A stretch of 64,000 bases of DNA from Prauserella shujinwangii (GCF_003001955.1 NZ_PVNH01000014.1:62001-126000); one strand, 5' to 3'. Positions 33,213 through 41,686 are shown, counted from the stretch's first letter. Notes: generated from the sequence alone by a model not told the origin. Numbers and translations: made by a program.

Positions 33213-34487
33213 GTGGCTGGAACGCACAGCGACGGTGGCTTCGGCGGCGTCGCCCCTGGCAGGCAGGCCCAGAACGCGCGAGGTACCGGCGGCGAACGCT
33301 GGGGCGCGGCCTGGGCGGCGATGTTCGGCGTGTTCGTCCTGGTGGTCGCGGAGCAATTGCCGATCGGGCTGCTGATCCAGATCAGCCCCGACTTGGGCGT
33401 CACGGAAGGAACCGCCGGGCTGAGCGTCACCGTCCCCAGCATCGTCGCCGGTGTCGCAGCGCTGCTGGTGCCGTTGGTGGTCGGGAAGTTGGACCGGCGG
33501 GTCCTCCTGGTCGCGTTGATGGCCCTCATGACCGCCGCGAACGCGGCTTCCTGGCTGGCTCCGACGTTCGAGGTTCTCCTGCTGTCACGCGTGTTCGTCG
33601 GTGTCGCGATCGGCGGATTCTGGGCGATCGGAGGCGGCATCGCTGTTCGCCTGGTGTCGGCGGCGAATGTGCCCAAGGCGACCTCGATCATCTTCGCCGG
33701 TGTCGCCGCAGCCAACGTCCTCGGCGTCCCGCTCGGGACGATCCTGGGAACGGGTCTGGGGTGGCGGTTGGCGTTCGCCGCGCTCGGAGTGGCCGCGCTC
33801 GTCGCTCTGCTGTGGCTGATCGGGTTGCTGCCTCCGTTGTCGGCGCAGACCCCGGTCCGCCCGCGGATGCTGGCCAGTCAGCTCAGGAACAAGGGCGTGG
33901 CACTCGGGCTCATCGCGACCTTGCTTTCCGTCACCGGACACTTTGCCGCGTTCACCTTCGTAGGTCCGATCCTTCGCGACATCGCAGGCCTGTCCGCTTC
34001 CGCGGTCGGCCCTGTTCTCCTGATCTACGGACTCCTCGGTCTGGGAGGGAACTTCGCGGCCGGAGCGCTGCTGGGGCGCGGCGTTCCCGCAGTGGTGTTC
34101 TCGATCCTCGCGGTGACCACCGTCGCACTGGGTCTGCTCCCGGCGGTCGGCCTCCAGCCGGTCTCCGGTGTGTTGCTGCTCTTCCTGTGGGGTCTGTTCT
34201 TCGGCGGGCTGTCGGTCAGCATGCAGACCTGGATGATCAAGGCCGCGCCCACGGCCGTCGAAGGGGCAACCTCGCTGTGGGTGGGAGTGTGGAACCTCTC
34301 CATCGGGCTCGGCGCGCTGGCGGGTGGCGTCGTCATCCACACACTCTCGCTGGAGTCCACCGTCTGGATCGCCGCTGCCCTGGCGTTGGCCGCTGCGCTG
34401 TTGGTGGCGACAACCCGCTCGCTGAAGGAGACCGTGCCGCCCGCAACCGGAACAGTCGAGGCAGTCGAGGCAGTCGAGGCTCGATGA
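33213..34487 (+). CDS. MFS efflux transporter, DHA1 family
   Basis: A 424-residue, 12-helix MFS transporter of the AraJ/NepI-like DHA1 type (FGVFVLVVAEQLPIGLLIQISPDLGVTEGTAGLSVTVPSIVAG; LLLSRVFVGVAIGGFWAIGGGIA; ASIIFAGVAAANVLGVPLGT-like motif C). The GTG start at 33213 has GAGAGGAA upstream. It is probably repressed by the divergent TetR protein through the 32-bp palindrome. A short repeat (three EAVEAVEA units) marks the C-terminus. Substrate unknown; purine, arabinose-like or drug efflux are family options. Confidence 0.9.
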   Translation: MAGTHSDGGFGGVAPGRQAQNARGTGGERWGAAWAAMFGVFVLVVAEQLPIGLLIQISPDLGVTEGTAGLSVTVPSIVAGVAALLVPLVVGKLDRRVLLVALMALMTAANAASWLAPTFEVLLLSRVFVGVAIGGFWAIGGGIAVRLVSAANVPKATSIIFAGVAAANVLGVPLGTILGTGLGWRLAFAALGVAALVALLWLIGLLPPLSAQTPVRPRMLASQLRNKGVALGLIATLLSVTGHFAAFTFVGPILRDIAGLSASAVGPVLLIYGLLGLGGNFAAGALLGRGVPAVVFSILAVTTVALGLLPAVGLQPVSGVLLLFLWGLFFGGLSVSMQTWMIKAAPTAVEGATSLWVGVWNLSIGLGALAGGVVIHTLSLESTVWIAAALALAAALLVATTRSLKETVPPATGTVEAVEAVEAR

Positions 34488-34629
34488 CACGTGAACGCTC
34501 CACTCGGCATCGAAGGCCACCGACACCTCGCGGTCGGGAACATCCACTACCGCCACCACCGGCGACACCGTTGCCGGCGGCCAGCCTCTGCACCAGCTCC
34601 GCACCACACCTCGGAGGGTCGCGCCGAGC
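34488..34629. pseudogene. Degenerate coding remnant, minus strand
   Basis: On the minus strand this stretch reads protein-like fragments in two frames (VVAVVDVPDREVSVAFDAEW in one, AELVQRLAAGNGVA in the other). That looks like a frameshifted gene end. No start, stop pattern or family supports an intact gene. It adjoins the MFS gene and may mark the right edge of the inserted pair. Confidence 0.3.
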
Positions 34630-35055
34630 ACGCGACACGGTTCCGGCTGGTTCGCCGAGAGCGACCCGCGCTCGCGTGCCGGGCTGTGGGCGACGCTCGA
34701 CAGCGGCCGGGAGCCGTCCGTCCCGGCGGCCGCGCCCCGGCTGCTCGACCGGATGCGGCGCGACGGGCCGCCGCTGTTCAGGTGCGGCTCCTCGTCGGCG
34801 ACCGACCACCCGCCCCTGGCGCGGCACACGCCGCTGCCCGAGTGGCACTGGAACGGTCCGCCCCGCCACGGAGTCACGTTCCGCGGCACGATCGCCGAGT
34901 GGTCCCTGGACGCGGTCGGCCTGCTGGCCGCCGTGCTGACCGGCGCCGCCGCCGAGCACGGGGTCACCACGCCGGTGCTGCTGACCGTCGGCCGGGACGA
35001 CCTGCCGCCTGGTTTCGCGGGCGTCTCCTCGCTGCCCCCGCCCGCGCGGGCGTGA
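34630..35055 (+). pseudogene. 5'-truncated gene remnant, unknown family
   Basis: An open frame without an upstream start reads GSGWFAESDPRSRAGLWATL and continues through PEWHWNGPPRHGVTFRGTIA to a stop at 35055, about 140 codons with normal codon bias. An internal ATG at 34753 would give only 100 residues. The coding-like sequence before that ATG argues for loss of the true 5' end. I do not recognise the family. Confidence 0.4.
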
Positions 35056-35128
35056 CGCGGCTGCCCGCGCCGGCACCCGGGAGTGAATCCGTACGCCCAT
35101 CCGGTGGAGAAATCACGACCGGTTCGCT

Positions 35129-35134
35129 TAGGGT
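35129..35134 (+). promoter_or_regulatory. Putative -10 box (TAGGGT), leaderless
   Basis: TAGGGT lies exactly six bases before the GTG at 35141, with no Shine-Dalgarno sequence between them. Confidence 0.5.
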
Positions 35135-35140
35135 GTCGCG

Positions 35141-36115
35141 GTGTCCGAACAGCGTGGTGCGTTGCGCAGGCTCGCCGGGTTCGTGGGCCGCTGGTTCGCC
35201 GTTCTCGTGCTCCTCGGCGGTGCCGCGGGGCTGCTGCTCCCGGAGCGGGCCGCGACGGCCGTGGCCGGCTACATCCCGCAACTGCTGGGCGTGATCATGT
35301 TCGGGATGGGGCTCACGTTGCGGCCCGCCGACTTCCGCCTGGTGCTCAGCCGCCCGCGCGCGGTGCTCCTCGGGCTGGCCGCGCAGTTCCTGGTGATGCC
35401 GCTCGCGGCCTGGAGCATCGGCTGGGCGCTCGGGCTCACCGGCGCCCTGCTCGCCGGGATGGTGCTGGTCGGCGCCGCTCCGGGCGGAACGGCGTCCAAC
35501 GTCATCGTCTACCTCGCCAAGGGCGACGTGGCGCTGTCGGTGACGCTCACCTCCGTGGCGACGTTGCTCGCCCCGCTGCTGACCCCGGCACTCGTGCTCT
35601 GGCTCGCCGGATCGGACCTGCCGGTCGGGTTCTGGGCGCTGTTCTCGTCGATCGTGCAGATCGTGCTCGTGCCCGTCGTGGCGGGGCTGCTCGTGCGCGC
35701 CCTCGCCGGGCGGCTGGTCGAGCGGGTGCTCGACTACCTCCCGCTGGTCTCGGTCACCGGGATCGTGGTGGTGGTCGCCGCGATCGTCGGCGTCAACAGC
35801 GACGTCATCGCCTCCAGCGGCGCGCTGCTGGTGCTCGCGGTGATCCTGCACAACGGCGTCGGCCTGCTGCTCGGCTACTCCGCCGCCCGGCTCGCCCGGC
35901 TGGACGAGTCGGCGCGCCGCGCGATCAGCATCGAGGTCGGCATGCAGAACTCCGGGTTGTCCGCGAGCCTGGCCACGACCCACCTCGTCCCCATGGCCGC
36001 GCTGCCCGCCGCGCTGTTCTCCGTGTGGCACAACGTGTCCGGCTCCGCGCTCGCCACCTACTGGGCGCGCCGCCCCGCCCGGCCCGCCGCCGCGCCGCGG
36101 ACCGTGGCCTCCTGA
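35141..36115 (+). CDS. Bile acid:sodium symporter (BASS/SBF transporter) family protein
   Basis: A 324-residue transporter with nine to ten helices. Diagnostic segments are LLGVIMFGMGLTLRPADFRLVLSRPRAVLLGLAAQFLVMPLAAW, AAPGGTASNVIVYLAKGDVALSVTLTSVATLLAPLLTP and the EVGMQNSGLSASLATTHL motif, where crossing helices bind sodium and substrate. Bacterial members move organic acids such as pantoate or bile salts; the substrate here is unknown. Probably leaderless. The next gene follows two bases after the stop. Confidence 0.92.
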   Translation: MSEQRGALRRLAGFVGRWFAVLVLLGGAAGLLLPERAATAVAGYIPQLLGVIMFGMGLTLRPADFRLVLSRPRAVLLGLAAQFLVMPLAAWSIGWALGLTGALLAGMVLVGAAPGGTASNVIVYLAKGDVALSVTLTSVATLLAPLLTPALVLWLAGSDLPVGFWALFSSIVQIVLVPVVAGLLVRALAGRLVERVLDYLPLVSVTGIVVVVAAIVGVNSDVIASSGALLVLAVILHNGVGLLLGYSAARLARLDESARRAISIEVGMQNSGLSASLATTHLVPMAALPAALFSVWHNVSGSALATYWARRPARPAAAPRTVAS

Positions 36116-36117
36116 CC

Positions 36118-36984
36118 ATGGCGGCGCGGCCACCCGGTCTCAGCGGGTACCTCGCGGACTGGTCGCCTGCCCCGGTGACCGAGGAGGACGTGCTCGCCGC
36201 CCGTCCCGTCGCCGCGTTCGCGGCCCTGCTCGACCGGGAGGACGCGCCCGGCGCCGGTGAGCCGCTGCCGCCGCTGTGGCACTGGTTCCACTTCCCGGAC
36301 TGGCCGCCGCAGCGCGCGCTGGCCGCCGACGGCCATCTGGCCGAGGGCCGGTTCATCCCGCCCATCCCCGGTCGCCGCCGCATGTTCGCGGGCGGCAGGC
36401 TCACCGTGCGGCGGCCGCTGGAGATCGGTGCGGCCGCGACGTGCACCTCCGCGCTGGCCGCCGCGCGGGTCAGGCGGGGCCGCACGGGCGAGCTCGCCTT
36501 CGTCACCGTGCGCTCGGAGTACCGGCAGGGCGGCGCACCGCGGCTGGTGGAGGAGCAGGACCTCGTCTACCGCGCGGGCGAGGCGCCGCACCGTGCGTTC
36601 GAACGGCCGTCGGGCCCGCCGGAGCCGACGGCCGCGCCGTGGCAGGCCCGGCCCGCCCTGTCCGAGACGCTGCTGTTCCGGTTCAGCGCGCTCACGGCGA
36701 ATCCGCACCGCATCCACTACGACGAGCCCTACGTGCGGCGCGTGGAGGGCTATCCCGGACTGGTGGTGCACGGGCCGCTGCTGGCGCTGCTGATGCTGGA
36801 GCTGGTGCGCGAGCACCGTCCGGACGCGACGGTGACCGAGTTCACCTACCGCCTGCGGCACCCGGTTTTCCTCGGTGACGAGTTCCTCGTCTCCGGCGGT
36901 CCGGAAGGGACGGACGCGGTGCGGCTGGCCGTGACCACGGCGGGGGAGCGGGTCGTCGCCGAGGGGCGGGTCAGCCTTCGCTGA
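36118..36984 (+). CDS. MaoC/FAS1-like acyl dehydratase, HTD2 type
   Basis: A 288-residue double-hotdog protein of the HTD2 / mesaconyl-C4-CoA hydratase group. The N-terminal half has WHWFHFPDWPPQRALAADGHLAEGRFIPPIPGRRRMFAGG. The C-terminal hotdog has LFRFSALTANPHRIHYDEPYVRRVEGYPGLVVHGPLLALLMLEL, the (R)-hydratase motif with catalytic Asp/His positions. It probably hydrates an enoyl-CoA. The ATG is two bases after the symporter stop, suggesting a shared pathway for an imported acid. It overlaps the convergent dehydrogenase-like gene by 14 bases. Confidence 0.87.
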   Translation: MAARPPGLSGYLADWSPAPVTEEDVLAARPVAAFAALLDREDAPGAGEPLPPLWHWFHFPDWPPQRALAADGHLAEGRFIPPIPGRRRMFAGGRLTVRRPLEIGAAATCTSALAAARVRRGRTGELAFVTVRSEYRQGGAPRLVEEQDLVYRAGEAPHRAFERPSGPPEPTAAPWQARPALSETLLFRFSALTANPHRIHYDEPYVRRVEGYPGLVVHGPLLALLMLELVREHRPDATVTEFTYRLRHPVFLGDEFLVSGGPEGTDAVRLAVTTAGERVVAEGRVSLR

Positions 36985-37996
36985 GCCGCCGCAGCGTGGT
37001 CCCGGGCAGTTCCTGCGGCAGCCCGGCCAGCGCGGGCAGCGTGTCCAGGTGGTGCACACCGGCGGGCAGGGTCCCGGTGCGCAGCGCCCGCGTGACGTGC
37101 GCCGCGACCAGGCCCGTGACGTGGCTCTGCCGCCGCCCGGTGAGCGCGTAGGCGGCGTGCCTGCCGCCGAGGCGGGCGTCGGCGCGCACCGCGAAGCCGT
37201 CGGCGCCGAGGTGCACGCGTGTCGACGCGGCCACGAGCAGCCTCCTGGCGAGGGAGCGGCGCACCAGCCCCGAGCGGCGCAGCGCGAACAGCAGCGCGGT
37301 CAGCGGTGCCGAGTCGAGGCACAGCCGCGTGGTGACCTCGCCGACGTCGAGGGTGCGGCGCAGCGAGTACTGGTCGGAGAACGGGAACGGGTGCGCGGTG
37401 CGGCGACCGTACCCGGGCAGCGTGGTGCGCAGCGGGCCGCCGGGCGGGGCGGGCCTGGCGAGCTGCCCGACCGTCCACCGGACGGCGTCGGCGCCGTGCC
37501 GCTCGCCCGCCCCGAGCAGCACGGTGACGTCCACCCGGTCGGCCGAGCCGAGGTCGTCGCGCGCCCTGCGGGCCAGCAGGTTGGTGAGCCCGGGCGCGAC
37601 GCCGACGCTGAGCACGGCCGTGGCGCCGTGCGCGACCGCCGTGCCGGCCAGCGCTTCCACCTGCTCCAGCAGATCCGCCGAGGCGCCCACGTCGACGAGG
37701 TGGACACCGCGTTCGAGGCAGGTGCGCGCGAGCGCGGGGCCGGGCGGCTCGACGCAGAGCACCACCGTGCCGATGCCGTGCTCGTCGAGGACCCGGCCGA
37801 AGCCCGCCGGATCGTGCACGTCGATCCGCGCCGCGGCGCCGCCCACCTCGGCGGCCAGTGCGGTGGCGCGCGCCAGGTCCCGGCCCGCGGCGACGACCCG
37901 CCCCGCCAGCGGGCCGGCCAGCGTCCTCGTCACCGTCGCGCCGACGGCGCCGTACCCGCCCGCCACCAGGACCGGCCGCTCATCCGCTTCGCTCAT
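36971..37996 (-). CDS. Saccharopine dehydrogenase-like NAD(P)-binding protein
   Basis: A 341-residue protein with an N-terminal Rossmann motif (VLVAGGYGAVGATVTRTLAG) and the Sacchrp_dh_NADP-type continuation (GTVVLCVEPPGPALARTCLERGVHLVDVGA; VLSVGVAPGLTNLLARRA). It lacks features proving a lysine-pathway role; such proteins act in varied catabolic or lipid contexts. The ATG at 37996 has GGAGG upstream. A TetR-type operator (ACTAGAG-N5-CTCTAGT) lies 14 bases before the start, so it probably belongs to the regulon of the adjacent TetR protein. Confidence 0.85.
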   Translation of the reverse strand: MSEADERPVLVAGGYGAVGATVTRTLAGPLAGRVVAAGRDLARATALAAEVGGAAARIDVHDPAGFGRVLDEHGIGTVVLCVEPPGPALARTCLERGVHLVDVGASADLLEQVEALAGTAVAHGATAVLSVGVAPGLTNLLARRARDDLGSADRVDVTVLLGAGERHGADAVRWTVGQLARPAPPGGPLRTTLPGYGRRTAHPFPFSDQYSLRRTLDVGEVTTRLCLDSAPLTALLFALRRSGLVRRSLARRLLVAASTRVHLGADGFAVRADARLGGRHAAYALTGRRQSHVTGLVAAHVTRALRTGTLPAGVHHLDTLPALAGLPQELPGTTLRRLSEG

Positions 37997-38009
37997 GCCT
38001 CCAGCAAAC

Positions 38010-38028
38010 ACTAGAGTGTGTCTCTAGT
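38010..38028. promoter_or_regulatory. TetR operator 1 (ACTAGAG-N5-CTCTAGT)
   Basis: A perfect 7-5-7 inverted repeat between the tetR stop and the dehydrogenase-like gene. It overlaps the tetR stop codon and lies 14 bases from the next start. The same arms and spacing recur at 38699-38717. Confidence 0.8.
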
Positions 38029-38650
38029 CAACGTCGGCCAGTAGCTGGCAGCGCAGCGTGCCGGTCGCCCAGTCCGCCCACTCCTCGTGGCTCCACCCGC
38101 GCCGCGAAACGAGCAGGAGGTAGGTCTCGGGCGACAGCGTCGCCAGCATCATGTCGGCCACCCGGCCGGTGCCGACCCCGGGGCGCAGCGCCGAGCGCGC
38201 CGCGAGTGCCCCGGCGAACGTCGTCAGCACCGTGTGCCGCTGCTCGATGTTGGCCCGCCACAGTGCCGCGATCTCCGGGTCGGCCGCGGCGGCCGAGCGC
38301 ACCACCTCCAGTACCGGCGCCACCCTGGTGTGGATCCGCCCGGTGCCCTCGACGACCAGGCGCAGCAGGCGCTCCGGCGGCGCGGCCAGCGCCTCGGCCA
38401 CCCAGGGCCGGTCGAGCGTGGCCACCGGCTCCATGTCCCCGGCCACCTCGACGTCCACGAGCTCGCTGAGCAGGGCGCGTTTGGTGGCGAACGTGAAGTA
38501 GAGGGTCTGCACCGCCACCCCGGCCTCCTTCGCGACGGCCTGCATCGACGTCGCCGCGTAGCCGTGCTCCACGAACAGCCGCCGCGCCGCGGCCAGCATG
38601 CGCGCCCGTGTCTCGGCCGCCTTCCGTGCCCGTGTCCCGCTCTCCGCCAT
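38024..38650 (-). CDS. TetR family regulator of a DHA2 exporter
   Basis: A 208-residue TetR protein. The helix-turn-helix reads ARRLFVEHGYAATSMQAVAKEAGVAVQTLYFTFATKRALLSEL. The ATG at 38650 has GGAGG three bases upstream; a longer frame extends into the operator region and is less likely. Two operators of the ACTAGAG-N5-CTCTAGT type, one imperfect, fill the gap to the divergent DHA2 gene. A third lies just past its stop codon. It therefore seems to control itself, the exporter and the downstream dehydrogenase-like gene. Confidence 0.92.
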   Translation of the reverse strand: MAESGTRARKAAETRARMLAAARRLFVEHGYAATSMQAVAKEAGVAVQTLYFTFATKRALLSELVDVEVAGDMEPVATLDRPWVAEALAAPPERLLRLVVEGTGRIHTRVAPVLEVVRSAAAADPEIAALWRANIEQRHTVLTTFAGALAARSALRPGVGTGRVADMMLATLSPETYLLLVSRRGWSHEEWADWATGTLRCQLLADVD

Positions 38651-38670
38651 GAGCCTCCGATCCGCACTTG

Positions 38671-38717
38671 ACTGAAGCACCACTCTAGTGGATTTTTGAC
38701 TAGAGTAACGCTCTAGT
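38671..38717. promoter_or_regulatory. Tandem TetR operators 2 and 3
   Basis: ACTGAAG-N5-CTCTAGT (38671-38689, imperfect) and ACTAGAG-TAACG-CTCTAGT (38699-38717, perfect) have identical 7-5-7 geometry, with centres 28 bases apart. They occupy the tetR/DHA2 intergenic gap. Confidence 0.8.
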
Positions 38718-38733
38718 GAGATGGAGAGGGATC

Positions 38734-40200
38734 ATGCCGGAACGAGGGGTGCTCCGCGGCCGGACCGCGGCGCTGCTGCTGATCACCGCCGTGGAGCTGG
38801 TGGTGTTCCTGGACACCACGGTCGTCAACATCGCGTTGCCCGCCATCGGGGCCGACCTGGCGCTGCGGGAGGGCGAGCTGGGCTGGGTGACCAACGCCTA
38901 CCTGCTCGCGTTCGGCGGCTTCCTCGTCGCGGGCGGGCGGGCGAGCGACCTGTTCGGCCCGCGCCGGGCGTTCGCCGCGGGACTGATCGTGTTCACGGTC
39001 GCCTCCGCGGTGGCGGGCCTGGCGACCCAGGCGTGGCTGCTGGTCGGGGCGCGCGCCCTGCAGGGGCTCGGCGCGGCGGTCGTCGTGCCCGCGCAACTGG
39101 CGCTGCTGCGGGTGACGTTCCCCGAACCCGCCGCGCACCGGCGCGCGTTCGGGGTGTGGAGTGCGATGGGCGCGGCGGGCGCGGCGATCGGGACGGCCGC
39201 GGGTGGCCTGCTCACCCAGGGCCTCGGCTGGCCCGCCATCTTCCTGGTCAACGTGCCGGTCGGCGCCGTCGCCCTCGCGTTCGTGACCCGGCTGCTGCCC
39301 GCCGACGCGGCCCGGCCGCGGCCGTCCGCCCGGCACTTCGACCTGGCGGGCGCCGTGACCGGCACGATCGCGCTGCTACTGGTCGGCTACGCCGTCGGCG
39401 CGCTGGCCGACCCGGGAACCCGGACGCTCGCCTGGATCCTGCTCGGCGCGGGTGCCGCCGGTCTCGCGGGCTTCGTGGCGATCGAGGCGAGGGCGGCCGA
39501 GCCGCTGCTGCCGCTGCGGCTGTTCCGCATCCGCGAGGTGTCGGTGTCCACCGCGGTGAACGCGCTGGTCGGCGCCGCCCACGTGCCCGCGTTCGCGCTG
39601 CTGGCGTTGTACCTGCAGGACACCCAGGGCTATTCCCCGACCGAGTCGGGGCTGGCGGTGCTGCCTGTCGCACTCGTGAGCATCGCCGCGTCGCGGACCG
39701 TGATCCCCGCCGCGCTGGAGCGGCTCGGCGCGCGGGGCACCCTCGCCGCCGGGCTGGCCCTGCAGGCCGTGGCGCTGGCGTGGTTCGCCCGGCTGCCCGT
39801 CGAGAGCGGCTACCTCGCCGACGTGCTGCCCGGCACCCTCGTGTTCGGGATCGGCCTGCCCGCCGCGTTCGTCGGGGTGACCGTGCCCGCCGTCACCGCG
39901 GTCGCCGAGACGGACACCGGCGTCGCGGCGGGGATCGTGAACACCGCCCAGCGGGTCGGCTCCGGGCTCGGCGTCACGGCGGTGCTGCTGCTGGCCGCGA
40001 CCGTCGCCGAGACGGCGGGTGGCGGTCCCGCGGCCCGGGTGGACGGTCTGCGGTCCGGGTTCGCGGCCGCCGCGCTGCTCGCGGCCGCGGGTGGCGCGCT
40101 GGCGCTCACCCTGCCCCGCCGCGCGCGCGGGGACGGGGGACCCGGTCGTGACCAGGCCACCCCGCCCCCGGAGGACGACCGGGTCAGAACCCGGCCGTGA
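38734..40200 (+). CDS. MFS drug exporter, DHA2 (14-TMS, EmrB/QacA) family
   Basis: A 488-residue exporter of the 14-helix type. Motif D1 is present as FLDTTVVNIALPAIGADL. Motif A (GRASDLFGPRRAF) and motif C (GVWSAMGAAGAAIGTAAGGLL with GWPAIFLVNVPVG) follow. Such proteins export drugs or natural products by proton antiport. The ATG at 38734 has GGAGAGGG upstream. Expression is probably repressed by the divergent TetR through tandem operators. It overlaps the convergent chitinase gene by 17 bases. Confidence 0.93.
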   Translation: MPERGVLRGRTAALLLITAVELVVFLDTTVVNIALPAIGADLALREGELGWVTNAYLLAFGGFLVAGGRASDLFGPRRAFAAGLIVFTVASAVAGLATQAWLLVGARALQGLGAAVVVPAQLALLRVTFPEPAAHRRAFGVWSAMGAAGAAIGTAAGGLLTQGLGWPAIFLVNVPVGAVALAFVTRLLPADAARPRPSARHFDLAGAVTGTIALLLVGYAVGALADPGTRTLAWILLGAGAAGLAGFVAIEARAAEPLLPLRLFRIREVSVSTAVNALVGAAHVPAFALLALYLQDTQGYSPTESGLAVLPVALVSIAASRTVIPAALERLGARGTLAAGLALQAVALAWFARLPVESGYLADVLPGTLVFGIGLPAAFVGVTVPAVTAVAETDTGVAAGIVNTAQRVGSGLGVTAVLLLAATVAETAGGGPAARVDGLRSGFAAAALLAAAGGALALTLPRRARGDGGPGRDQATPPPEDDRVRTRP

Positions 40201-41518
40201 TGCGGGTGAACTCCCAGTCGGGCTGGGCGATGCCGCTGCAGTGCGCCGCGACGCCGCCGCCCGCGCAGCCGCGGTCCCGGTTCACCGACCAGAACGAGAA
40301 CCTGCCCAGGTCACGCGCCTTCGCCCAGTCGCGGATCTGGGTCCAGGTGCCCGTGTCCGTGACCTCGCGCTGGTCGGACAGCCCGTTCATGCCGGAGATG
40401 CCCAGGTGCGCGTAGGCGGTGGCGTCCGACCAGCCGAAGGTCGACTTCAGCTTGTTCTTCAGGCCCTCGGCCGCGCTGACCGTGGCCTGGTACATGTCGG
40501 AGGCGCCGAAGTTGAACGGCATGATCGTGAACACGTCGATGCCCACGTCGAGGGCGTGCGCGCGCTCGATCAGCCGGTTGCCCCACCAGTTGGGGCCGGT
40601 GGTCGTCGTGCCGAAGGTGATGATCGTCTCGATGCCCGGGTTGTTCCGCTCGATGATCTTCAGGGCGCCGAGGATGCGGTCCTGCACGACCTCGTTCTCG
40701 AACTCGTCGGTGTTCTCGATGTCGATGTCGATCGCCTTGAGCCCGTAGGCGTCGATCACCTTCTGGTAGGCACCGGCGAGGGCCTCGGCGCTGGCGCAGT
40801 TGGGGCCGAGCTTGTTGCCGCTCCAGCCGCCGAACGAGGGCACGACGTCCCCGCCGTTGGCCCGGATCTGGGCGATGACCTGCGCGTCGACGCCGCCGAG
40901 CAGGGGCCGGGTCCCGTCCCAGGCGGGGTTGCAGCCGCCGCTGGAGAGCACGAACGCCATCGTGAACCAGCGGATGCCGGTGGCGTTCATGACGGTCGTG
41001 GCCGACGGCGGGTTGCCCCAGCCGAGGTAGAGGTACGGCGCGCCGTGCCCGCCCGCGGGCGTGCCCGGGTCACCGGGGTCACCCGGATCGCCGGGGTCAC
41101 CGGGATCGCCGGGGCCTCCGTCGCAGGGGTTGCCGTTGAGCAGGCAGTTCTCGATCCCCGGGAGCCCGCCAGGGCTGCCGGTGAAGCCGAACGACGCGCT
41201 CGCGCCCGCGGCGAGCGTCGGTGCCCAGCTGGGGTTGCGGAACGTGTGGTGGGTGCCGCTGCTGGTGTGCCGCGCGTCCCAGGCGCTGGCGATCGAGTAC
41301 CCGGACGGCAGGTCGAACTCCACGGTCCAGCCGTTCAGCGCGGCGGAGCCGCCGTTGGTGACGGTGATCTTGGCTTCGAAGCCGGTGCCCCAGTCGGACA
41401 CCGTGGTGAACGTCGCGGTCGGGCCTTCGGCGGCGGCCGCCTGCGGGCCGGCGAGGCCGAGCGTGGCGGCCGCGAGGGCGAGAAGCAGGGTCAGGGGGCG
41501 CCATCGTGATCTGGACAT
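40184..41518 (-). CDS. Secreted GH18 chitinase with N-terminal CBM2-type domain
   Basis: A 444-residue secreted enzyme. A signal peptide (about 1-30) is followed by a cellulose/chitin-binding domain resembling CBM2 (about 31-132; ATFTTVSDWGTGFEAKITVTNGGSAALNGWTVEFDLP). A GDP-repeat linker (about 137-152) leads to a GH18 domain with the catalytic DxxDxE motif as DIDIE (264-268). The SFGGWSG and FWSVNRDRG segments resemble Streptomyces ChiC/D-type family members. The ATG at 41518 is preferred over 41524 because GAGG then lies at normal distance. Its upstream region has two DasR-type boxes, so N-acetylglucosamine-dependent control is likely. Confidence 0.93.
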   Translation of the reverse strand: MSRSRWRPLTLLLALAAATLGLAGPQAAAAEGPTATFTTVSDWGTGFEAKITVTNGGSAALNGWTVEFDLPSGYSIASAWDARHTSSGTHHTFRNPSWAPTLAAGASASFGFTGSPGGLPGIENCLLNGNPCDGGPGDPGDPGDPGDPGDPGTPAGGHGAPYLYLGWGNPPSATTVMNATGIRWFTMAFVLSSGGCNPAWDGTRPLLGGVDAQVIAQIRANGGDVVPSFGGWSGNKLGPNCASAEALAGAYQKVIDAYGLKAIDIDIENTDEFENEVVQDRILGALKIIERNNPGIETIITFGTTTTGPNWWGNRLIERAHALDVGIDVFTIMPFNFGASDMYQATVSAAEGLKNKLKSTFGWSDATAYAHLGISGMNGLSDQREVTDTGTWTQIRDWAKARDLGRFSFWSVNRDRGCAGGGVAAHCSGIAQPDWEFTRITAGF

Positions 41519-41571
41519 CGGCATCCTCACGTCGGGTAGCAGGGGGAGAATTCCGGTCACACCCCGCGCAT

Positions 41572-41610
41572 TGTGGTCTAGACCACATCGCCACGGCAAG
41601 GTCTGAACCA
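41572..41610 (-). promoter_or_regulatory. DasR-type (dre) operator pair of the chitinase promoter
   Basis: TGTGGTCTAGACCACA (41572-41587) is a perfect palindrome containing TGGTCTAGACCA, the core of the DasR-responsive element known in Streptomyces. AGGTCTGAACCA at 41599-41610 is a second, weaker copy, giving the 12-bp repeat pair typical of chitinase promoters. Read leftward, TTGCCG lies between the copies and CACAAT just after the palindrome. Confidence 0.75.
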
Positions 41611-41686
41611 ATATTCGCCGGTTTCGCGCACGACGAAGGTGGGAAGCCCGGTCACGACCCGTGCCGTGCGCGAGGGAAGGAGAGCC

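Noticed and set aside
35083-36984. 633-codon frame starting upstream of the bile-acid symporter gene
   Set aside because: The first 345 codons run out of frame over the symporter gene. Only the part from 36118 encodes the dehydratase domain.
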